64,000 nt of DNA from Nocardioides sp. URHA0020. GTDB taxonomy: Bacteria; Actinomycetota; Actinomycetes; Propionibacteriales; Nocardioidaceae. The DNA lies in NCBI RefSeq assembly GCF_000620705.1, contig NZ_KK211169.1:221125-285124 (forward strand), written 5' to 3'. Position numbers and translations under genes: made by a program. Shown in pieces: positions 36,230 through 46,114 of this stretch; position 1 is the first letter of the stretch; the number at the start of each line of letters is the position of its first letter. The notes beneath the pieces were generated by a model. That model was not told where the DNA came from and searched no databases. It saw nothing but the letters and a program-made list of their open reading frames with translations.

Positions 36230-36819
36230 TGACCGAGACCCTGAACGAGTCCGGCTCGGGCAACCCCGAGGCGGTCTACCCGCGTCTGAAGACCCGCTAC
36301 CGCGAGGAGATCCTCCCCGCGATCCAGGCGGAGTTCGAGATCGCCAACGTCATGCAGGTGCCCGGCCTGACCAAGATCGTGGTCAACATGGGTGTCGGCG
36401 AGGCTGCTCGCGACTCGAAGCTGATCGAGGGTGCGGTCAAGGACCTCACCGCGATCACCGGTCAGAAGCCGCTCGTGACCAAGGCCCGCAAGTCGATCGC
36501 CCAGTTCAAGCTCCGTGAGGGCATGCCGATCGGCGCGCACACCACGCTGCGTGGCGACCGGATGTGGGAGTTCCTGGACCGCCTGCTGTCGCTGGCGCTG
36601 CCCCGGATCCGTGACTTCCGCGGCCTGAACCCGAACCAGTTCGACGGTCGTGGCAACTACACCTTCGGTCTGACCGAGCAGGTCATGTTCCACGAGATCG
36701 ACCAGGACCGGATCGACCGGTCGCGCGGTATGGACATCACCATCGTCACGACCGCCACCAACGACGAGCAGGGTCGCGCGCTGTTGAAGCAGCTCGGCTT
36801 CCCGTTCAAGGAGAACTGA
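36229..36819 (+). CDS. rplE: 50S ribosomal protein L5
   Basis: This 196-residue L5 binds 5S rRNA and contacts the P-site tRNA. It has [22 protein letters not shown] and [18 protein letters not shown] near residues 45-62, and ends [15 protein letters not shown]. About 15 extra N-terminal residues are present. It starts within the rplX stop. Confidence 0.98.
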
Positions 36820-36820
36820 C

Positions 36821-37006
36821 ATGGCGAAGACCGCTCTCAAGGTCAAGGCCGCTCGCAAGCCGAAGTTCGCGGTGCGCGGCTACACCCGCTGCCAGCGCTG
36901 CGGCCGGCCGAAGGCCGTCTACCGCAAGTTCGGCCTGTGCCGGATCTGCCTGCGGGAGATGGCTCACCGCGGCGAGCTCCCCGGCGTGACCAAGTCCTCC
37001 TGGTAA
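36821..37006 (+). CDS. rpsZ: 30S ribosomal protein S14, zinc-binding type
   Basis: This 61-residue protein is the short S14 type Z. Cys24, Cys27, Cys40 and Cys43 ([10 protein letters not shown] and GLCRIC) bind zinc. Many actinobacteria also have a zinc-free long S14 elsewhere for zinc starvation; that copy is not in this window. It starts one base after rplE, and 87 bases without a gene follow. Confidence 0.98.
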
Positions 37007-37093
37007 CCACCTCTACACGTTGAAGGTCGTCCGGCCCCGCCCCTGAAACGGCGGGTCGCCCGGTACGAAACCACGGCGAGAAAGAAAAACATC

Positions 37094-37501
37094 ATGACGA
37101 TGACTGACCCGATCGCAGACATGCTCACTCGTCTGCGCAACGCCAACCAGGCGTACCACGACGCGGTGTCCATGCCGTACAGCAAGCTCAAGCAGGGTGT
37201 CGCCGACATCCTCAAGCAGGAGGGCTACATCACGTCGTACGACGTGACGGAGCCCGCCGAGGGCGAGGTCGGCAAGACGCTGACCATCACCTTGAAGTAC
37301 GGCCGCAACCGCGAGCGTTCGATCGCTGGCGTGCGCCGCATCAGCAAGCCGGGCCTGCGGGTCTACGCCAAGCACACGGGTCTCCCGAAGGTGCTCGGCG
37401 GCCTGGGGGTCGCGATCATCTCGACCAGCCAGGGCCTGCTGACCGACCGCCAGGCAAACCAGAAGGGCGTGGGTGGGGAAGTCCTCGCCTACGTCTGGTA
37501 A
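37094..37501 (+). CDS. rpsH: 30S ribosomal protein S8
   Basis: This 135-residue S8 binds helix 21 of 16S rRNA. It begins [23 protein letters not shown] and has [19 protein letters not shown] near residues 97-115. In E. coli, S8 represses the spc operon. A purine-rich AGAAAGAAAAA precedes the ATG; no other start fits. Confidence 0.98.
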   Translation: MTMTDPIADMLTRLRNANQAYHDAVSMPYSKLKQGVADILKQEGYITSYDVTEPAEGEVGKTLTITLKYGRNRERSIAGVRRISKPGLRVYAKHTGLPKVLGGLGVAIISTSQGLLTDRQANQKGVGGEVLAYVW

Positions 37502-37529
37502 CGACGAGACCGAGAAGGAGAAGAACAGC

Positions 37530-38069
37530 ATGTCGCGTATTGGCAAGCTCCCCGTCGCGGTCCCGTCCGGTGTCGACATCGCGATCGATGGTCCGCGGGT
37601 GACGGTCAAGGGTCCCAAGGGCACCCTGTCCCACACCGTCGCGTCACCGATCACTGTCGAGCAGAGCGATGGCGTCCTCGACGTCAAGCGCCCCGACGAC
37701 GAGCGTCAGAGCAAGGCTCTGCACGGCCTCACCCGCACCCTGGTCAACAACATGGTCGTGGGTGTGACCGAGGGCTACGAGAAGAAGCTCGAGATCGTGG
37801 GCGTGGGTTACCGCGTCCTGTCCAAGGGGCCGACGCAGCTGGAGTTCCAGCTCGGCTACTCGCACCCCATCACGTTCAACGCCCCCGAAGGCATCACCTT
37901 CACCGTGGAGACGCCGACCAAGCTCGGCGTCCAGGGCATCGACAAGCAGCTCGTCGGCGAGGTTGCCGCGAACATCCGCAAGCTGCGCAAGCCTGAGCCG
38001 TACAAGGGCAAGGGCGTTCGCTACTCGGGTGAGCACATCCGACGCAAGGTCGGAAAGGCTGGTAAGTGA
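37530..38069 (+). CDS. rplF: 50S ribosomal protein L6
   Basis: The 179-residue L6 lies near the factor-binding site. It begins [17 protein letters not shown] and contains [18 protein letters not shown] and the C-terminal [23 protein letters not shown] 37530 follows GAGAAGGAGAAG. It lies 28 bases after rpsH. Confidence 0.98.
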   Translation: MSRIGKLPVAVPSGVDIAIDGPRVTVKGPKGTLSHTVASPITVEQSDGVLDVKRPDDERQSKALHGLTRTLVNNMVVGVTEGYEKKLEIVGVGYRVLSKGPTQLEFQLGYSHPITFNAPEGITFTVETPTKLGVQGIDKQLVGEVAANIRKLRKPEPYKGKGVRYSGEHIRRKVGKAGK

Positions 38070-38071
38070 TC

Positions 38072-38455
38072 ATGGCGATCTCACTTTCGAACAACAAGCA
38101 CACCGCAGCGCGGACCAAGTCGCGACTGCGTCGCCAGGTCCGGGGACGCAAGAAGATCTCCGGCACCGCCGAGCGTCCGCGCCTGGTGGTCACCCGTTCG
38201 ACGAAGCACATCACGGTCCAGGTCGTCGACGACCTGGTCGGCAAGACGCTGGCGTACGCCTCCACCATGGAGGCGGACCTGCGCGGCTTCTCGGGCGACA
38301 AGACGGCGAAGGCCAAGAAGGTCGGCGAGCTCGTCGCCGAGCGTGCCAAGTCTGCTGGTGTCGAGGACGTCGTCTTCGACCGCGCCGGCAACAAGTACCA
38401 CGGCCGCATCGCGGCCCTGGCGGACGGCGCTCGCGCCGGCGGCCTGACCTTCTGA
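38072..38455 (+). CDS. rplR: 50S ribosomal protein L18
   Basis: This 127-residue L18 binds 5S rRNA with L5. It has [20 protein letters not shown] and ends [24 protein letters not shown] 38072 gives the usual MAISLS start; GTG 38066 is in frame, overlaps the rplF stop in GTGA, and is better spaced from GGAAAGG, so a form two residues longer is possible. Confidence 0.96.
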   Translation: MAISLSNNKHTAARTKSRLRRQVRGRKKISGTAERPRLVVTRSTKHITVQVVDDLVGKTLAYASTMEADLRGFSGDKTAKAKKVGELVAERAKSAGVEDVVFDRAGNKYHGRIAALADGARAGGLTF

Positions 38456-38494
38456 TCGCGATAGATACGAAGTAGAGAGAAGAGGAAGAGTCTC

Positions 38495-39115
38495 ATGAGC
38501 GGAGCCCAGCGCGGACAGCGTGGTGGCGGGCGCCAGGGGGGTCGTGACGACCGTCGCGGCGGCCAGGGTGCCGAGAAGACCGCCTACATCGAGCGCGTCG
38601 TCGCGATCAACCGAGTTGCCAAGGTCGTGAAGGGTGGTCGTCGCTTCAGCTTCACCGCCCTCGTGATCGTCGGTGACGGTGATGGTCTCGTCGGCGTCGG
38701 CTACGGCAAGGCCAAGGAAGTCCCGGCAGCGATCGCCAAGGGTGTCGAGGAGGCGAAGAAGAACTTCTTCCGCGTCCCCCGCATCCAGGGCACGATCCCG
38801 CACCCGGTCCAGGGCGAGAAGGCCGCGGGCGTCGTCATGCTGCGTCCGGCTGCCCCCGGTACCGGTGTGATCGCCGGTGGCCCGGTGCGTGCCGTGCTCG
38901 AGTGCGCCGGCATCCACGACATCCTGAGCAAGTCGCTCGGGTCGTCCAACCAGATCAACATCGTCCACGCGACGGTCGAGGCCCTGAAGATGCTGGAGCA
39001 GCCCGAGGCTGTTGCCGCTCGTCGTGGCCTGCCGGTCGAGCAGGTGGCCCCGGCTGCGCTGCTCAAGGCGCGGATCGAGGTCCCGGCTGGGGTGTCCGAG
39101 GAGGTGTCCTCCTGA
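38495..39115 (+). CDS. rpsE: 30S ribosomal protein S5
   Basis: The 206-residue S5 takes part in mRNA unwinding and decoding accuracy. The S5 core starts at [22 protein letters not shown] after an Arg/Gly-rich N-terminal tail of about 30 residues, and includes [22 protein letters not shown] basic N-terminal tail is common in this phylum. AGAGAAGAGGAAGAG precedes ATG 38495. The stop overlaps rpmD by one base. Confidence 0.98.
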   Translation: MSGAQRGQRGGGRQGGRDDRRGGQGAEKTAYIERVVAINRVAKVVKGGRRFSFTALVIVGDGDGLVGVGYGKAKEVPAAIAKGVEEAKKNFFRVPRIQGTIPHPVQGEKAAGVVMLRPAAPGTGVIAGGPVRAVLECAGIHDILSKSLGSSNQINIVHATVEALKMLEQPEAVAARRGLPVEQVAPAALLKARIEVPAGVSEEVSS

Positions 39116-39297
39116 TGGCTCAGCTCAAGGTCCAGCAGAAGCGGGGCACCGTCGGCATCAAGGCCAACCAGCGCGAGACCCTGCGCACGCTCGGTCTCAA
39201 GCGCATCGGCGATGTTGTCGTCAAGGAAGACCGCCCGGAGATCCGCGGCATGGTCAACACCGTTCGTCACCTGGTGACGGTCGAGGAGGTCGAGTGA
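39115..39297 (+). CDS. rpmD: 50S ribosomal protein L30
   Basis: This 60-residue L30 has the standard length. It reads [27 protein letters not shown] with the [16 protein letters not shown] end. The ATG lies within the rpsE stop (TGATG). It is frequent but not universal in bacteria. Confidence 0.97.
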   Translation: MAQLKVQQKRGTVGIKANQRETLRTLGLKRIGDVVVKEDRPEIRGMVNTVRHLVTVEEVE

Positions 39298-39298
39298 C

Positions 39299-39739
39299 AT
39301 GACGCTCAAGCTGCACCACTTGCGCCCCGCGCCGGGCGCCAAGACCCCCAAGACCCGCGTCGGTCGTGGTGAGGGTTCCAAGGGCAAGACCGCGGGCCGC
39401 GGTACCAAGGGCACGAAGGCTCGCTACCAGGTCCCGTCCGCCTTCGAGGGTGGCCAGATGCCGATCCACATGCGTCTGCCGAAGCTCAAGGGCTTCAAGA
39501 ACCCCTTCAAGGTGGAGTTCCAGGTCGTCAACCTCGACCGCATCGAGGCGCTGTTCCCCGACGGCGGCACCATCGGTGTCGACGAGCTCGTGGCGAAGGG
39601 TGCCGTCCGCGACGGTCACCCCGTCAAGGTGCTCGGTCAGGGCGAGCTGACCCAGAAGGTCCAGGTGAGCGCCAACGCGTTCTCCAGCTCGGCCAAGGAG
39701 AAGATCGAGGCTGCCGGCGGCACGACGACCGTCGTGTGA
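39299..39739 (+). CDS. rplO: 50S ribosomal protein L15
   Basis: The 146-residue L15 is a late assembly protein of the 50S. It has a Gly-rich N-terminal part ([21 protein letters not shown]) and the [16 protein letters not shown] segment. It starts one base after rpmD. A strong hairpin follows, so it is probably the end of one transcript. Confidence 0.98.
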   Translation: MTLKLHHLRPAPGAKTPKTRVGRGEGSKGKTAGRGTKGTKARYQVPSAFEGGQMPIHMRLPKLKGFKNPFKVEFQVVNLDRIEALFPDGGTIGVDELVAKGAVRDGHPVKVLGQGELTQKVQVSANAFSSSAKEKIEAAGGTTTVV

Positions 39740-39767
39740 CATCGGTTGTGACCTGCACCAGCATTCT

Positions 39768-39807
39768 GGGCGCGGGGGTCCTGTCGTCAGGCAGGACCCT
39801 CGCGCCC
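39768..39807 (+). terminator. Hairpin between rplO and secY
   Basis: GGGCGCGGGGGTCCTG (39768-39783) pairs with CAGGACCCTCGCGCCC (39792-39807) with one G-T wobble and an eight-base loop. It separates rplO from secY and probably reduces or ends read-through, so secY needs its own promoter. Confidence 0.75.
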
Positions 39808-39839
39808 GATGCGCATCCTGGCCCCTCGGGACCGCCTGT

Positions 39840-39845
39840 TAGGCT
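39840..39845 (+). promoter_or_regulatory. Candidate -10 box of secY-adk-map
   Basis: TAGGCT fits TANNNT and lies 60 bases before the secY start, downstream of the hairpin. A clear -35 box is not seen 17 bases upstream. Confidence 0.4.
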
Positions 39846-39905
39846 TCACCGGGTCCTTGCGAGTGAGTCGCAGGGGCCGCTTCACGCTTGGAGAAAGAGG
39901 ATCTC

Positions 39906-41210
39906 GTGCTGAGCGCGTTCGCGAACGCTTTCCGGACTCCGGACCTGCGGCGCAAGCTGCTGTTCGTCCTGCTGATCATTGTGATCTTCCGGCTCGGATC
40001 CCAGATCCCGACCCCGGGCGTCGACGTCGGCAACGTCCGCGCCTGCGTGGACATCGCCAAGGAAGGCGACAGCGCCGGGCTGTACAACCTGGTGAACCTG
40101 TTCTCCGGCGGTGCGCTGCTCCAGCTGACGATCTTCGCGCTGGGGATCATGCCGTACATCACGGCGAGCATCATCCTCCAGCTGCTGGTCGTGGTGATCC
40201 CGCGGCTCGAGGCCCTCAAGAAGGAGGGGCAGTCGGGTCAGACCAAGATCACGCAGTACACGCGCTACCTCACCCTCGGCCTCGCCGTCCTCCAGGCGAC
40301 CGGCATCGTGGCCCTGGCCCGCTCCGGCAACCTGTTGCAGGGCTGCAACCAGAACCTCCTGCACGACAACGGCACGGCCACCTTCCTGACGATGGTCGTC
40401 ACCATGACCGCCGGCACCGCCGTGATCATGTGGCTGGGCGAGCTGATCACCGAGCACGGCATCGGCAACGGCATGTCCCTGATGATCTTCACCCAGGTCG
40501 TCGCGGGCTTCCCGGCCTCGCTGTGGGCGGTCGAGCAGTCGAAGGGCCCGTGGGTCCTCGGCGTCGTGCTGGTCATCGGCATGGTCATCATCGCCGCGGT
40601 CATCTACGTCGAGCAGGCACAGCGCCGGATCCCGGTGCAGTACGCCCGCCGGATGGTCGGCCGCAAGATGTTCGGCGGCAGCTCGACGTACATCCCGCTC
40701 AAGGTCAACCAGGCCGGCGTCATCCCGGTCATCTTCGCGTCGTCGCTGCTCTACCTGCCGGCGATGATCGTCCAGTTCAACCAGAACAAGAGCAACTCCG
40801 TGCTGGACTGGGTCAACGCCCACCTGGTGCGCGGCGACCACCCGATCTACATGATCCTGTTCTTCGCCCTGATCGTCTTCTTCACGTACTTCTACGTCTC
40901 GATCACCTTCAACCCCCAAGAGGTGGCGGACAACATGAAGAAGTACGGCGGCTTCATCCCCGGAATCCGGGCGGGCAAGCCGACCGAGGAGTACCTCTCC
41001 TACGTCCTGTCCCGCATCACGCTGCCGGGAGCGCTCTACCTCGGCCTCGTCGCGCTGATCCCGCTGATCGCGTTCGCCCTGATCGGTGCCAGCCAGAGCT
41101 TCCCGTTCGGCGGCACCAGCATCCTCATCATGGTGGGCGTCGCTCTCGACACGGTGAAGCAGATCGAGAGCCAGCTCCAGCAGCGCAACTACGAAGGATT
41201 CCTCCGCTAA
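39906..41210 (+). CDS. secY: Preprotein translocase subunit SecY
   Basis: This 434-residue protein is the central channel of the Sec translocon, with ten membrane helices. It has FRLGSQIPTPGVDV (plug and helix 1-2 region), FALGIMPYITASIILQLL and, near the C-terminus, the cytoplasmic loops for SecA and ribosome binding. GTG 39906 is the start: GGAGAAAGAGG ends five bases before it. A TTG 18 bases upstream is unlikely. The stop overlaps adk (TAATG). Confidence 0.97.
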   Translation: MLSAFANAFRTPDLRRKLLFVLLIIVIFRLGSQIPTPGVDVGNVRACVDIAKEGDSAGLYNLVNLFSGGALLQLTIFALGIMPYITASIILQLLVVVIPRLEALKKEGQSGQTKITQYTRYLTLGLAVLQATGIVALARSGNLLQGCNQNLLHDNGTATFLTMVVTMTAGTAVIMWLGELITEHGIGNGMSLMIFTQVVAGFPASLWAVEQSKGPWVLGVVLVIGMVIIAAVIYVEQAQRRIPVQYARRMVGRKMFGGSSTYIPLKVNQAGVIPVIFASSLLYLPAMIVQFNQNKSNSVLDWVNAHLVRGDHPIYMILFFALIVFFTYFYVSITFNPQEVADNMKKYGGFIPGIRAGKPTEEYLSYVLSRITLPGALYLGLVALIPLIAFALIGASQSFPFGGTSILIMVGVALDTVKQIESQLQQRNYEGFLR

Positions 41211-41785
41211 TGCGCTTGATCATCATGGGACCGCCCGGGGCAGGGAAGGGCACACAGGCGAAGTTCATCGCCGAGCACTTCAAGATCCCGGCCATCTCGA
41301 CCGGCGACATCTTCCGCGCCAACGTCTCCGAGGGGACGGAGCTCGGCCTCGAGGCCAAGCGCTTCATGGACGCGGGGGAGTACGTCCCGGACGAGGTCAC
41401 GAACCTCATGGTGCGCAACCGGATCGACGCTCCGGACGCGGTGTCCGGCTTCCTCCTCGACGGCTACCCCCGCACGGTCGCCCAGGTCGAGGAGCTCGAC
41501 GGGATGATCAAGTTCACCGGTCACCAGCTGGACGCCGTCGTCTGCCTCACGGTCGACCAGGACGAGATCGTCCAGCGGTTGCTGCAGCGGGCGCAGGTCG
41601 AGGGTCGCGCGGACGACACCGAGGACGTGATCCGGCGCCGGCAGGAGGTCTACCTCGAGCAGACCGAGCCGCTGATCGAGGTCTACCGCGCCCGCGGGAT
41701 CGTCTACGAGATCGACGGTCTCGGCGAGGTCGCCGACGTCACGCAGCGCATCTTCTCGGCGCTCGACGTCATCCCCGAGAGCTGA
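41210..41785 (+). CDS. adk: Adenylate kinase
   Basis: This 191-residue enzyme converts ATP and AMP to two ADP. The P-loop GPPGAGKGT is at residues 7-15; STGDIFR binds AMP, and DGYPRT lies near 85-90. It is the short form without the zinc-finger LID (about 190 residues, as in mycobacteria). ATG 41210 overlaps the secY stop by one base, so it is coupled. Confidence 0.97.
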   Translation: MRLIIMGPPGAGKGTQAKFIAEHFKIPAISTGDIFRANVSEGTELGLEAKRFMDAGEYVPDEVTNLMVRNRIDAPDAVSGFLLDGYPRTVAQVEELDGMIKFTGHQLDAVVCLTVDQDEIVQRLLQRAQVEGRADDTEDVIRRRQEVYLEQTEPLIEVYRARGIVYEIDGLGEVADVTQRIFSALDVIPES

Positions 41786-41801
41786 TCGAGCGGGTCGCTG
41801 G

Positions 41802-42620
41802 ATGGGTCTCCTCGACCGCGGCATCGAGATCAAGTCGCCGGAGCAGATCGTCGCCATGCGGGCCGCCGGTCTCGTCGTCGGCCAGACGCTGGAGCTGCTG
41901 CGAGGCCACGTGCGCGCCGGGATCGCGACCGCCGAGCTCGACGCGATCGCCGAGGACAACATCCGCTCCTCGGGGGCGACCCCGTCCTTCCTGGGCTACC
42001 ACGGCTTCCCGGGCTCGATCTGCGCGTCGGTCAACGACGAGGTCGTGCACGGCATCCCCGGCGGCCGGGTCCTCGCCGATGGTGACGTGGTCTCGATCGA
42101 CTGCGGCGCGATCGTCGCCGGCTGGCACGGCGACGCCGCCATCACGGTGCCGGTCGGATCGGTGTCCGCCGAGCGCGCCGAGCTGATGCGCGTGACCGAG
42201 GAGTCGATGTGGCGCGGCATCGCCGCCGCCCACCTCGGTGGCCGGGTCACCGACATCTCCCACGCGGTCGAGCGCCATGTCCGCGCCGGGGGCAGCTACG
42301 GCATCGTCGAGGACTACACCGGCCACGGCATCGGCTCGCAGATGCACCAGCCGCCCAACGTGCCCAACTACGGCCGGCCGGGCAAGGGCCCGCGTCTGGT
42401 GCCGGGCCTCGCGCTCGCGGTGGAGCCGATGATCACGCTGGGATCCAAGGAGACCGACCTCCTCGCCGACGAGTGGACGGTCGTCACCTCGGACGGCAGC
42501 TGGGCCGCCCACTTCGAGCACACCTTCACCATCACGCCCGAGGGCACCTGGGTGCTGACCGCGCTGGACGGCGGCGAGCAGCAGCTGACCGAGCTGGGAG
42601 TTCGGTTCGGAGGACGCTGA
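41802..42620 (+). CDS. map: Methionine aminopeptidase, type I
   Basis: This 272-residue dinuclear metalloprotease removes the first Met from new proteins. The metal ligands Asp100 (SIDCGA), Asp111 (WHGDAA), His175 (GHGIGS), Glu208 (AVEPM) and Glu239 (HFEHT) are all present, with His83 in VVHGIP. The N-terminus has no SH3-motif extension. It starts 16 bases after adk, the classic secY-adk-map order. Confidence 0.97.
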   Translation: MGLLDRGIEIKSPEQIVAMRAAGLVVGQTLELLRGHVRAGIATAELDAIAEDNIRSSGATPSFLGYHGFPGSICASVNDEVVHGIPGGRVLADGDVVSIDCGAIVAGWHGDAAITVPVGSVSAERAELMRVTEESMWRGIAAAHLGGRVTDISHAVERHVRAGGSYGIVEDYTGHGIGSQMHQPPNVPNYGRPGKGPRLVPGLALAVEPMITLGSKETDLLADEWTVVTSDGSWAAHFEHTFTITPEGTWVLTALDGGEQQLTELGVRFGGR

Positions 42621-42644
42621 CCTCGTGTGACAGGATGGGTCTTG

Positions 42645-42734
42645 CAGGGGGGAGTATTCCTTCGCTGCGGGTTCGTCAACACGAGTGCAAGCTCCGGACC
42701 CGCAGGTCGTCCTGGACGGCGGGAGAGACCTCTG
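42645..42734 (+). ncRNA. yybP-ykoY manganese riboswitch upstream of terC
   Basis: Three hallmarks fit the Mn-sensing yybP-ykoY class: the conserved GGGGAGTA (42649-42656), an internal CGTCAACACGAG loop (42674-42685), and GAGACCT (42725-42731) near the 3' end. CAGGGG (42645-42650) pairs with CCTCTG (42729-42734) as P1, and CTGCGGGT (42665-42672) pairs with ACCCGCAG (42698-42705). Downstream is terC, a usual target. CAGGAT at 42631-42636 is a possible -10. The ribosome site AGGAG lies at 42758-42762, so translation control is likely. Confidence 0.82.
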
Positions 42735-42768
42735 ACGACTCGTCGTCCCCCAACTGCAGGAGCTGACC

Positions 42769-43788
42769 GTGGAGATCTCCACCCTCGAATGGTCCGTCAC
42801 CATCGCCGTGACCGTCGCCGTGCTCGCCTTCGACATCATCGTGATCGCGCGGGACCCGCACGAGCCGACGATGCGTGAGTGTGCGATCGCGCTCGCCGTC
42901 TACGTCGGCGCCGCCGTCGCGTTCGGTGCCTGGATCTGGCTCGGCCACGGTCACGAGTACGGCGTGCAGTTCTACGCCGGCTGGCTGACCGAGTACTCGC
43001 TCTCGATCGACAACCTCTTCGTGTTCATCATCTTGATGGCCGCGCTCAAGGTGCCCCGCGAGTACCAGCAGGAAGCACTGATGGTCGGCATCGTGCTGGC
43101 CCTGATCTTCCGCGCGATCTTCATCGCCCTCGGCTACCAGCTCATCGAGAACTTCAGCTGGGTCTTCTACCTGTTCGGCGCCTTCCTCGTCTACACGGCG
43201 GTGTCGCTGGTGAAGAGCTACCGCAGCCACGAGGACGAGCACCCCGAGGACAACCGGGTCGTGAAGTTCGCGCAGTCCCACCTCAACGTGGGCGAGGAGT
43301 TCCGCGGCCTCAAGCTCTGGTACCGCGTCAACGGCGCCCGCGTGGTCTCGCCGATGCTGATCGTGATCATCGCCCTCGGCACCACCGACCTGCTGTTCGC
43401 GCTCGACTCGATCCCGGCGATCTTCGGCATCACCCAGGAGCCCTACCTGGTCTTCACCGCGAACGTCTTCGCGCTGATGGGACTGCGCCAGCTCTACTTC
43501 CTGCTCGGCGGGCTGCTCAAGCGGCTGGTGTACCTCTCGCTCGGCCTCGCGTTCATCCTCGCGTTCATCGGGGTCAAGCTGGTCCTGCACGCCCTGCACG
43601 AGAACGAGCTGCCCTTCATCAACGGCGGCGAGCCCCTGGACGTCCCGGACATCTCGGCGCTGGTCAGCCTCGGCGTCATCGTCGTCACCCTCGCCGTGAC
43701 GGCCGGCCTGAGCCTGCTCGCCGCGTCGCGGATGACGGAGGAGGAGATCGAGGACAAGACCTCCAGCCTGCGGGCGCCGGAGGAATAG
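42769..43788 (+). CDS. TerC family membrane protein (probable manganese exporter)
   Basis: This 339-residue protein has about nine membrane helices. It shows the TerC hallmarks SLSIDNLFVFIILM near residues 80-94 and DLLFALDSIPAIFGIT near 206-221, whose Asp residues line the transport site. Related Alx/MntX-type proteins export manganese, and the riboswitch upstream supports that role over tellurite resistance. GTG 42769 is preceded by CAGGAG. Confidence 0.88.
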   Translation: MEISTLEWSVTIAVTVAVLAFDIIVIARDPHEPTMRECAIALAVYVGAAVAFGAWIWLGHGHEYGVQFYAGWLTEYSLSIDNLFVFIILMAALKVPREYQQEALMVGIVLALIFRAIFIALGYQLIENFSWVFYLFGAFLVYTAVSLVKSYRSHEDEHPEDNRVVKFAQSHLNVGEEFRGLKLWYRVNGARVVSPMLIVIIALGTTDLLFALDSIPAIFGITQEPYLVFTANVFALMGLRQLYFLLGGLLKRLVYLSLGLAFILAFIGVKLVLHALHENELPFINGGEPLDVPDISALVSLGVIVVTLAVTAGLSLLAASRMTEEEIEDKTSSLRAPEE

Positions 43789-43816
43789 CCGCGGGTGCGG
43801 GGGTGGTTGACCCAGG

Positions 43817-44863
43817 GTGAGTGATCGTCGTACGACCCTGTCCGTGCTCGACCTGGTGCCGGTCCGAAGCGACCAGGACACCGGGGAGGCACTCGCCTCC
43901 ACCCTCGCGCTGGCGCGCACCGCTGACGACCTCGGCTACCAGCGCTACTGGCTCGCGGAGCACCACAACATGCCGGCGGTCGCGGCGACCAACCCCCCGC
44001 TGCTGATCGGGCTGGTGGCCGGTGCCACCTCCCGGATCCGCGTCGGATCGGGCGGTGTCATGCTCCCCAACCACGCCCCGCTGGTGATCGCCGAGCAGTT
44101 CGCGCTGCTCGAGGCGGCCTTCCCCGGCCGGATCGACCTCGGCATCGGCCGGGCGCCGGGCAGCGACCCGGTGACCAGCTACGCCCTGCGGCACGGCGCC
44201 GGTGGCGTCAGCGACGAGGCGGTGACGCACTTCCCGGAGTACGTCGACAACGTGCTCGCGATGATGGAGCCCGACGGGGTGGCGCTCTCGGTCCAGGGGC
44301 GCAGCTACCCGCTCAAGGCGACGCCGGTCGCGCGCTCCGTCCCCACGATCTGGCTGCTGGGGTCCTCGGACTACTCCGCCCGGCTCGCGGCGGAGAAGGG
44401 GATGCCGTACGTCTTCGCGCACCACTTCTCCGGGAGCGGGACCGCCGAGGCGCTCGCGCTCTACCGCGACAGCTTTCGCCCCTCGCCGGAGCTCGCCGAG
44501 CCGCGCACGTTCCTGACCGTCAACGTCTCGGTGGCGGACACCGACGACGAGGCGCGCCGGCTCGCGCTGCCGCAGCTGCAGGCGATGCTCGCGCTGCGCA
44601 CCGGCGGTCAGCTGCAGCCGCAGCGGCTGGTCGAGGAGGCCGAGAAGGTCGAGCTGCCGCCGGCTCACCTGGACCTGGTCGACGCCATGGCGCAGCGGTG
44701 GGTGATCGGCTCCGCGGCGACCGCGCGGGCGCGGATCGAGGAGCTCGCCACGACGTACGGCGTCGACGAGGTCATGGTGCACCCGGTCGCGGGGGCCTTC
44801 ACCGGCACCGATCCCGACCGCAGCCCCGCCCGCGAGGAGACGCTCCGACTGCTGGTCGGGTGA
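43817..44863 (+). CDS. LLM class flavin-dependent oxidoreductase
   Basis: This 348-residue protein has the luciferase-like monooxygenase TIM barrel. It belongs to the group with [19 protein letters not shown] at the start, [21 protein letters not shown] near 47-67, and [17 protein letters not shown] near 104-120. It should use FMN or F420 (reduced) and oxygen or a hydride acceptor; the substrate is unknown. It starts 28 bases after terC and could be cotranscribed, but a functional tie to manganese is not evident. Confidence 0.85.
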   Translation: MSDRRTTLSVLDLVPVRSDQDTGEALASTLALARTADDLGYQRYWLAEHHNMPAVAATNPPLLIGLVAGATSRIRVGSGGVMLPNHAPLVIAEQFALLEAAFPGRIDLGIGRAPGSDPVTSYALRHGAGGVSDEAVTHFPEYVDNVLAMMEPDGVALSVQGRSYPLKATPVARSVPTIWLLGSSDYSARLAAEKGMPYVFAHHFSGSGTAEALALYRDSFRPSPELAEPRTFLTVNVSVADTDDEARRLALPQLQAMLALRTGGQLQPQRLVEEAEKVELPPAHLDLVDAMAQRWVIGSAATARARIEELATTYGVDEVMVHPVAGAFTGTDPDRSPAREETLRLLVG

Positions 44864-45145
44864 CCTCGCGTCCCGCGTTGGCGTCGAATTAGTGTTTCGC
44901 GTCCGTTTCCGCGTAAACTGGCGTGTCGGCCCAACGTGGGTCTGCTCTGTGGTGCCTCGCGGCTGCCCGGACGCCGGATGAATCGCTCGCAGGAGCGGTC
45001 CGCTGGCATGCCGGGGATGAGGTCCAGGGAGCGGCTGCACGAGGTCCACCACCGCTCGCGGTGGAGGTTCCCGGGCCACCCGGTTCCGGCCCAGTCCGGC
45101 TCCGGTGCACCACGGTAGACAACCGATCGACAGATTGTGGAGGAC
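44864..45145 (+). other. infA promoter region and leader
   Basis: This 282-base region holds no gene. TAAACT (44914-44919) is a good -10 box with a weak -35 (GTGTTT, 44892-44897, 16-base spacer). The leader would be about 220 bases. Several GC-rich short repeats (for example CGCGGTGGAGG and CCGGTTCCGG) occur, but no single strong hairpin. Confidence 0.45.
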
Positions 45146-45367
45146 ATGCCGAAGAAAGAAGGCGTGATCGAGCTCGAGGGCACCATTACGGAAGCCCTGC
45201 CGAATGCCATGTTCCGCGTCGAGCTGAGCAATGGGCACAAGGTCCTCGCCCACATCAGCGGCAAGATGCGTCAGCACTACATCCGGATCCTCCCCGAGGA
45301 CCGCGTGGTGGTGGAGCTCTCGCCGTACGACCTCACCCGGGGTCGGATCGTCTACCGCTACAAGTAG
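45146..45367 (+). CDS. infA: Translation initiation factor IF-1
   Basis: This 73-residue OB-fold protein binds the A site during initiation. [13 protein letters not shown] opens it, and [29 protein letters not shown] is the conserved core. ATG 45146 gives the standard N-terminus, although GGAGG ends only two bases before it; an in-frame GTG at 45137 would add three residues. Confidence 0.97.
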   Translation: MPKKEGVIELEGTITEALPNAMFRVELSNGHKVLAHISGKMRQHYIRILPEDRVVVELSPYDLTRGRIVYRYK

Positions 45368-45394
45368 CAACCAGCCACGAAAGGACCTCCCTCC

Positions 45395-45508
45395 GTGAAG
45401 GTCAAGCCGAGCGTCAAGGCGATCTGCGACAAGTGCAAGGTGATTCGTCGCCACGGCCGCGTCATGGTGATCTGCGAGAACCCGCGTCACAAGCAGCGCC
45501 AGGGCTGA
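45395..45508 (+). CDS. rpmJ: 50S ribosomal protein L36
   Basis: This 37-residue protein is easily missed. GTG 45395 reads [20 protein letters not shown] and ends at TGA 45508. Cys11, Cys14, Cys27 and His32 form the zinc site (C-x2-C-x12-C-x4-H), so it is the zinc-dependent form of L36. AAAGGACCTCC precedes it. It follows infA by 27 bases, the usual order. Confidence 0.96.
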   Translation: MKVKPSVKAICDKCKVIRRHGRVMVICENPRHKQRQG

Positions 45509-45659
45509 TCCAGCCCGCCACCACCGCAACAACCTCAACGTGATCGCTTAGGACCGCAGGGTCCGAATCACCTCCGGAGCAGAAGGCCGGAGCCCGTCCG
45601 ACGAGGGCCGGGACGCGACACGACAGACACCTCTGTGAAACTGAGAAGGAAACCGCCAC

Positions 45660-46034
45660 ATGGCACGCCTCGTTGGTGTTGACCTCCCGCGCGACAAGCG
45701 CATCGAGATTGCACTTACCTACATCTACGGCATCGGCCGTACCCGTGCCCAGCAGCTGCTCGAGACCACCGGGGTCAGCCCCGACCTCCGGGTGCACGAG
45801 CTGGGCGACGAAGAGCTGGTCAAGCTCCGCGACGCGATCGAGTCCAACTTCAAGATCGAGGGTGACCTCCGTCGCGAGGTCCAGGCAGACATCCGCCGCA
45901 AGATCGAGATCGGCAGCTACCAGGGTCGCCGTCACCGCCAGGGCCTCCCGGTCCGCGGCCAGCGCACCAAGACCAACGCTCGTACCCGCAAGGGCCCGAA
46001 GCGCACGGTTGCCGGCAAGAAGAAGGCCAAGTGA
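45660..46034 (+). CDS. rpsM: 30S ribosomal protein S13
   Basis: This 124-residue S13 touches the P-site tRNA and the L5 bridge. It begins [25 protein letters not shown] and ends with the basic [23 protein letters not shown] tail. GAGAAGGAAACCGCCAC precedes the ATG. A 151-base gap before it includes GCGACACGAC (45615-45624), a partial match to the str/S10 leader element. Confidence 0.98.
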   Translation: MARLVGVDLPRDKRIEIALTYIYGIGRTRAQQLLETTGVSPDLRVHELGDEELVKLRDAIESNFKIEGDLRREVQADIRRKIEIGSYQGRRHRQGLPVRGQRTKTNARTRKGPKRTVAGKKKAK

Positions 46035-46114
46035 TCGATCCCGGCCCGCTCGCATGAGCTGTCGGATCTCACTGCCTTCCCACTCACAGACCAGCTACTT
46101 CAGGAGATAACTGC

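Noticed and set aside
42769..43788. TerC as a tellurite resistance protein
   Set aside because: The manganese riboswitch upstream and the absence of other ter genes favour a metal export role.
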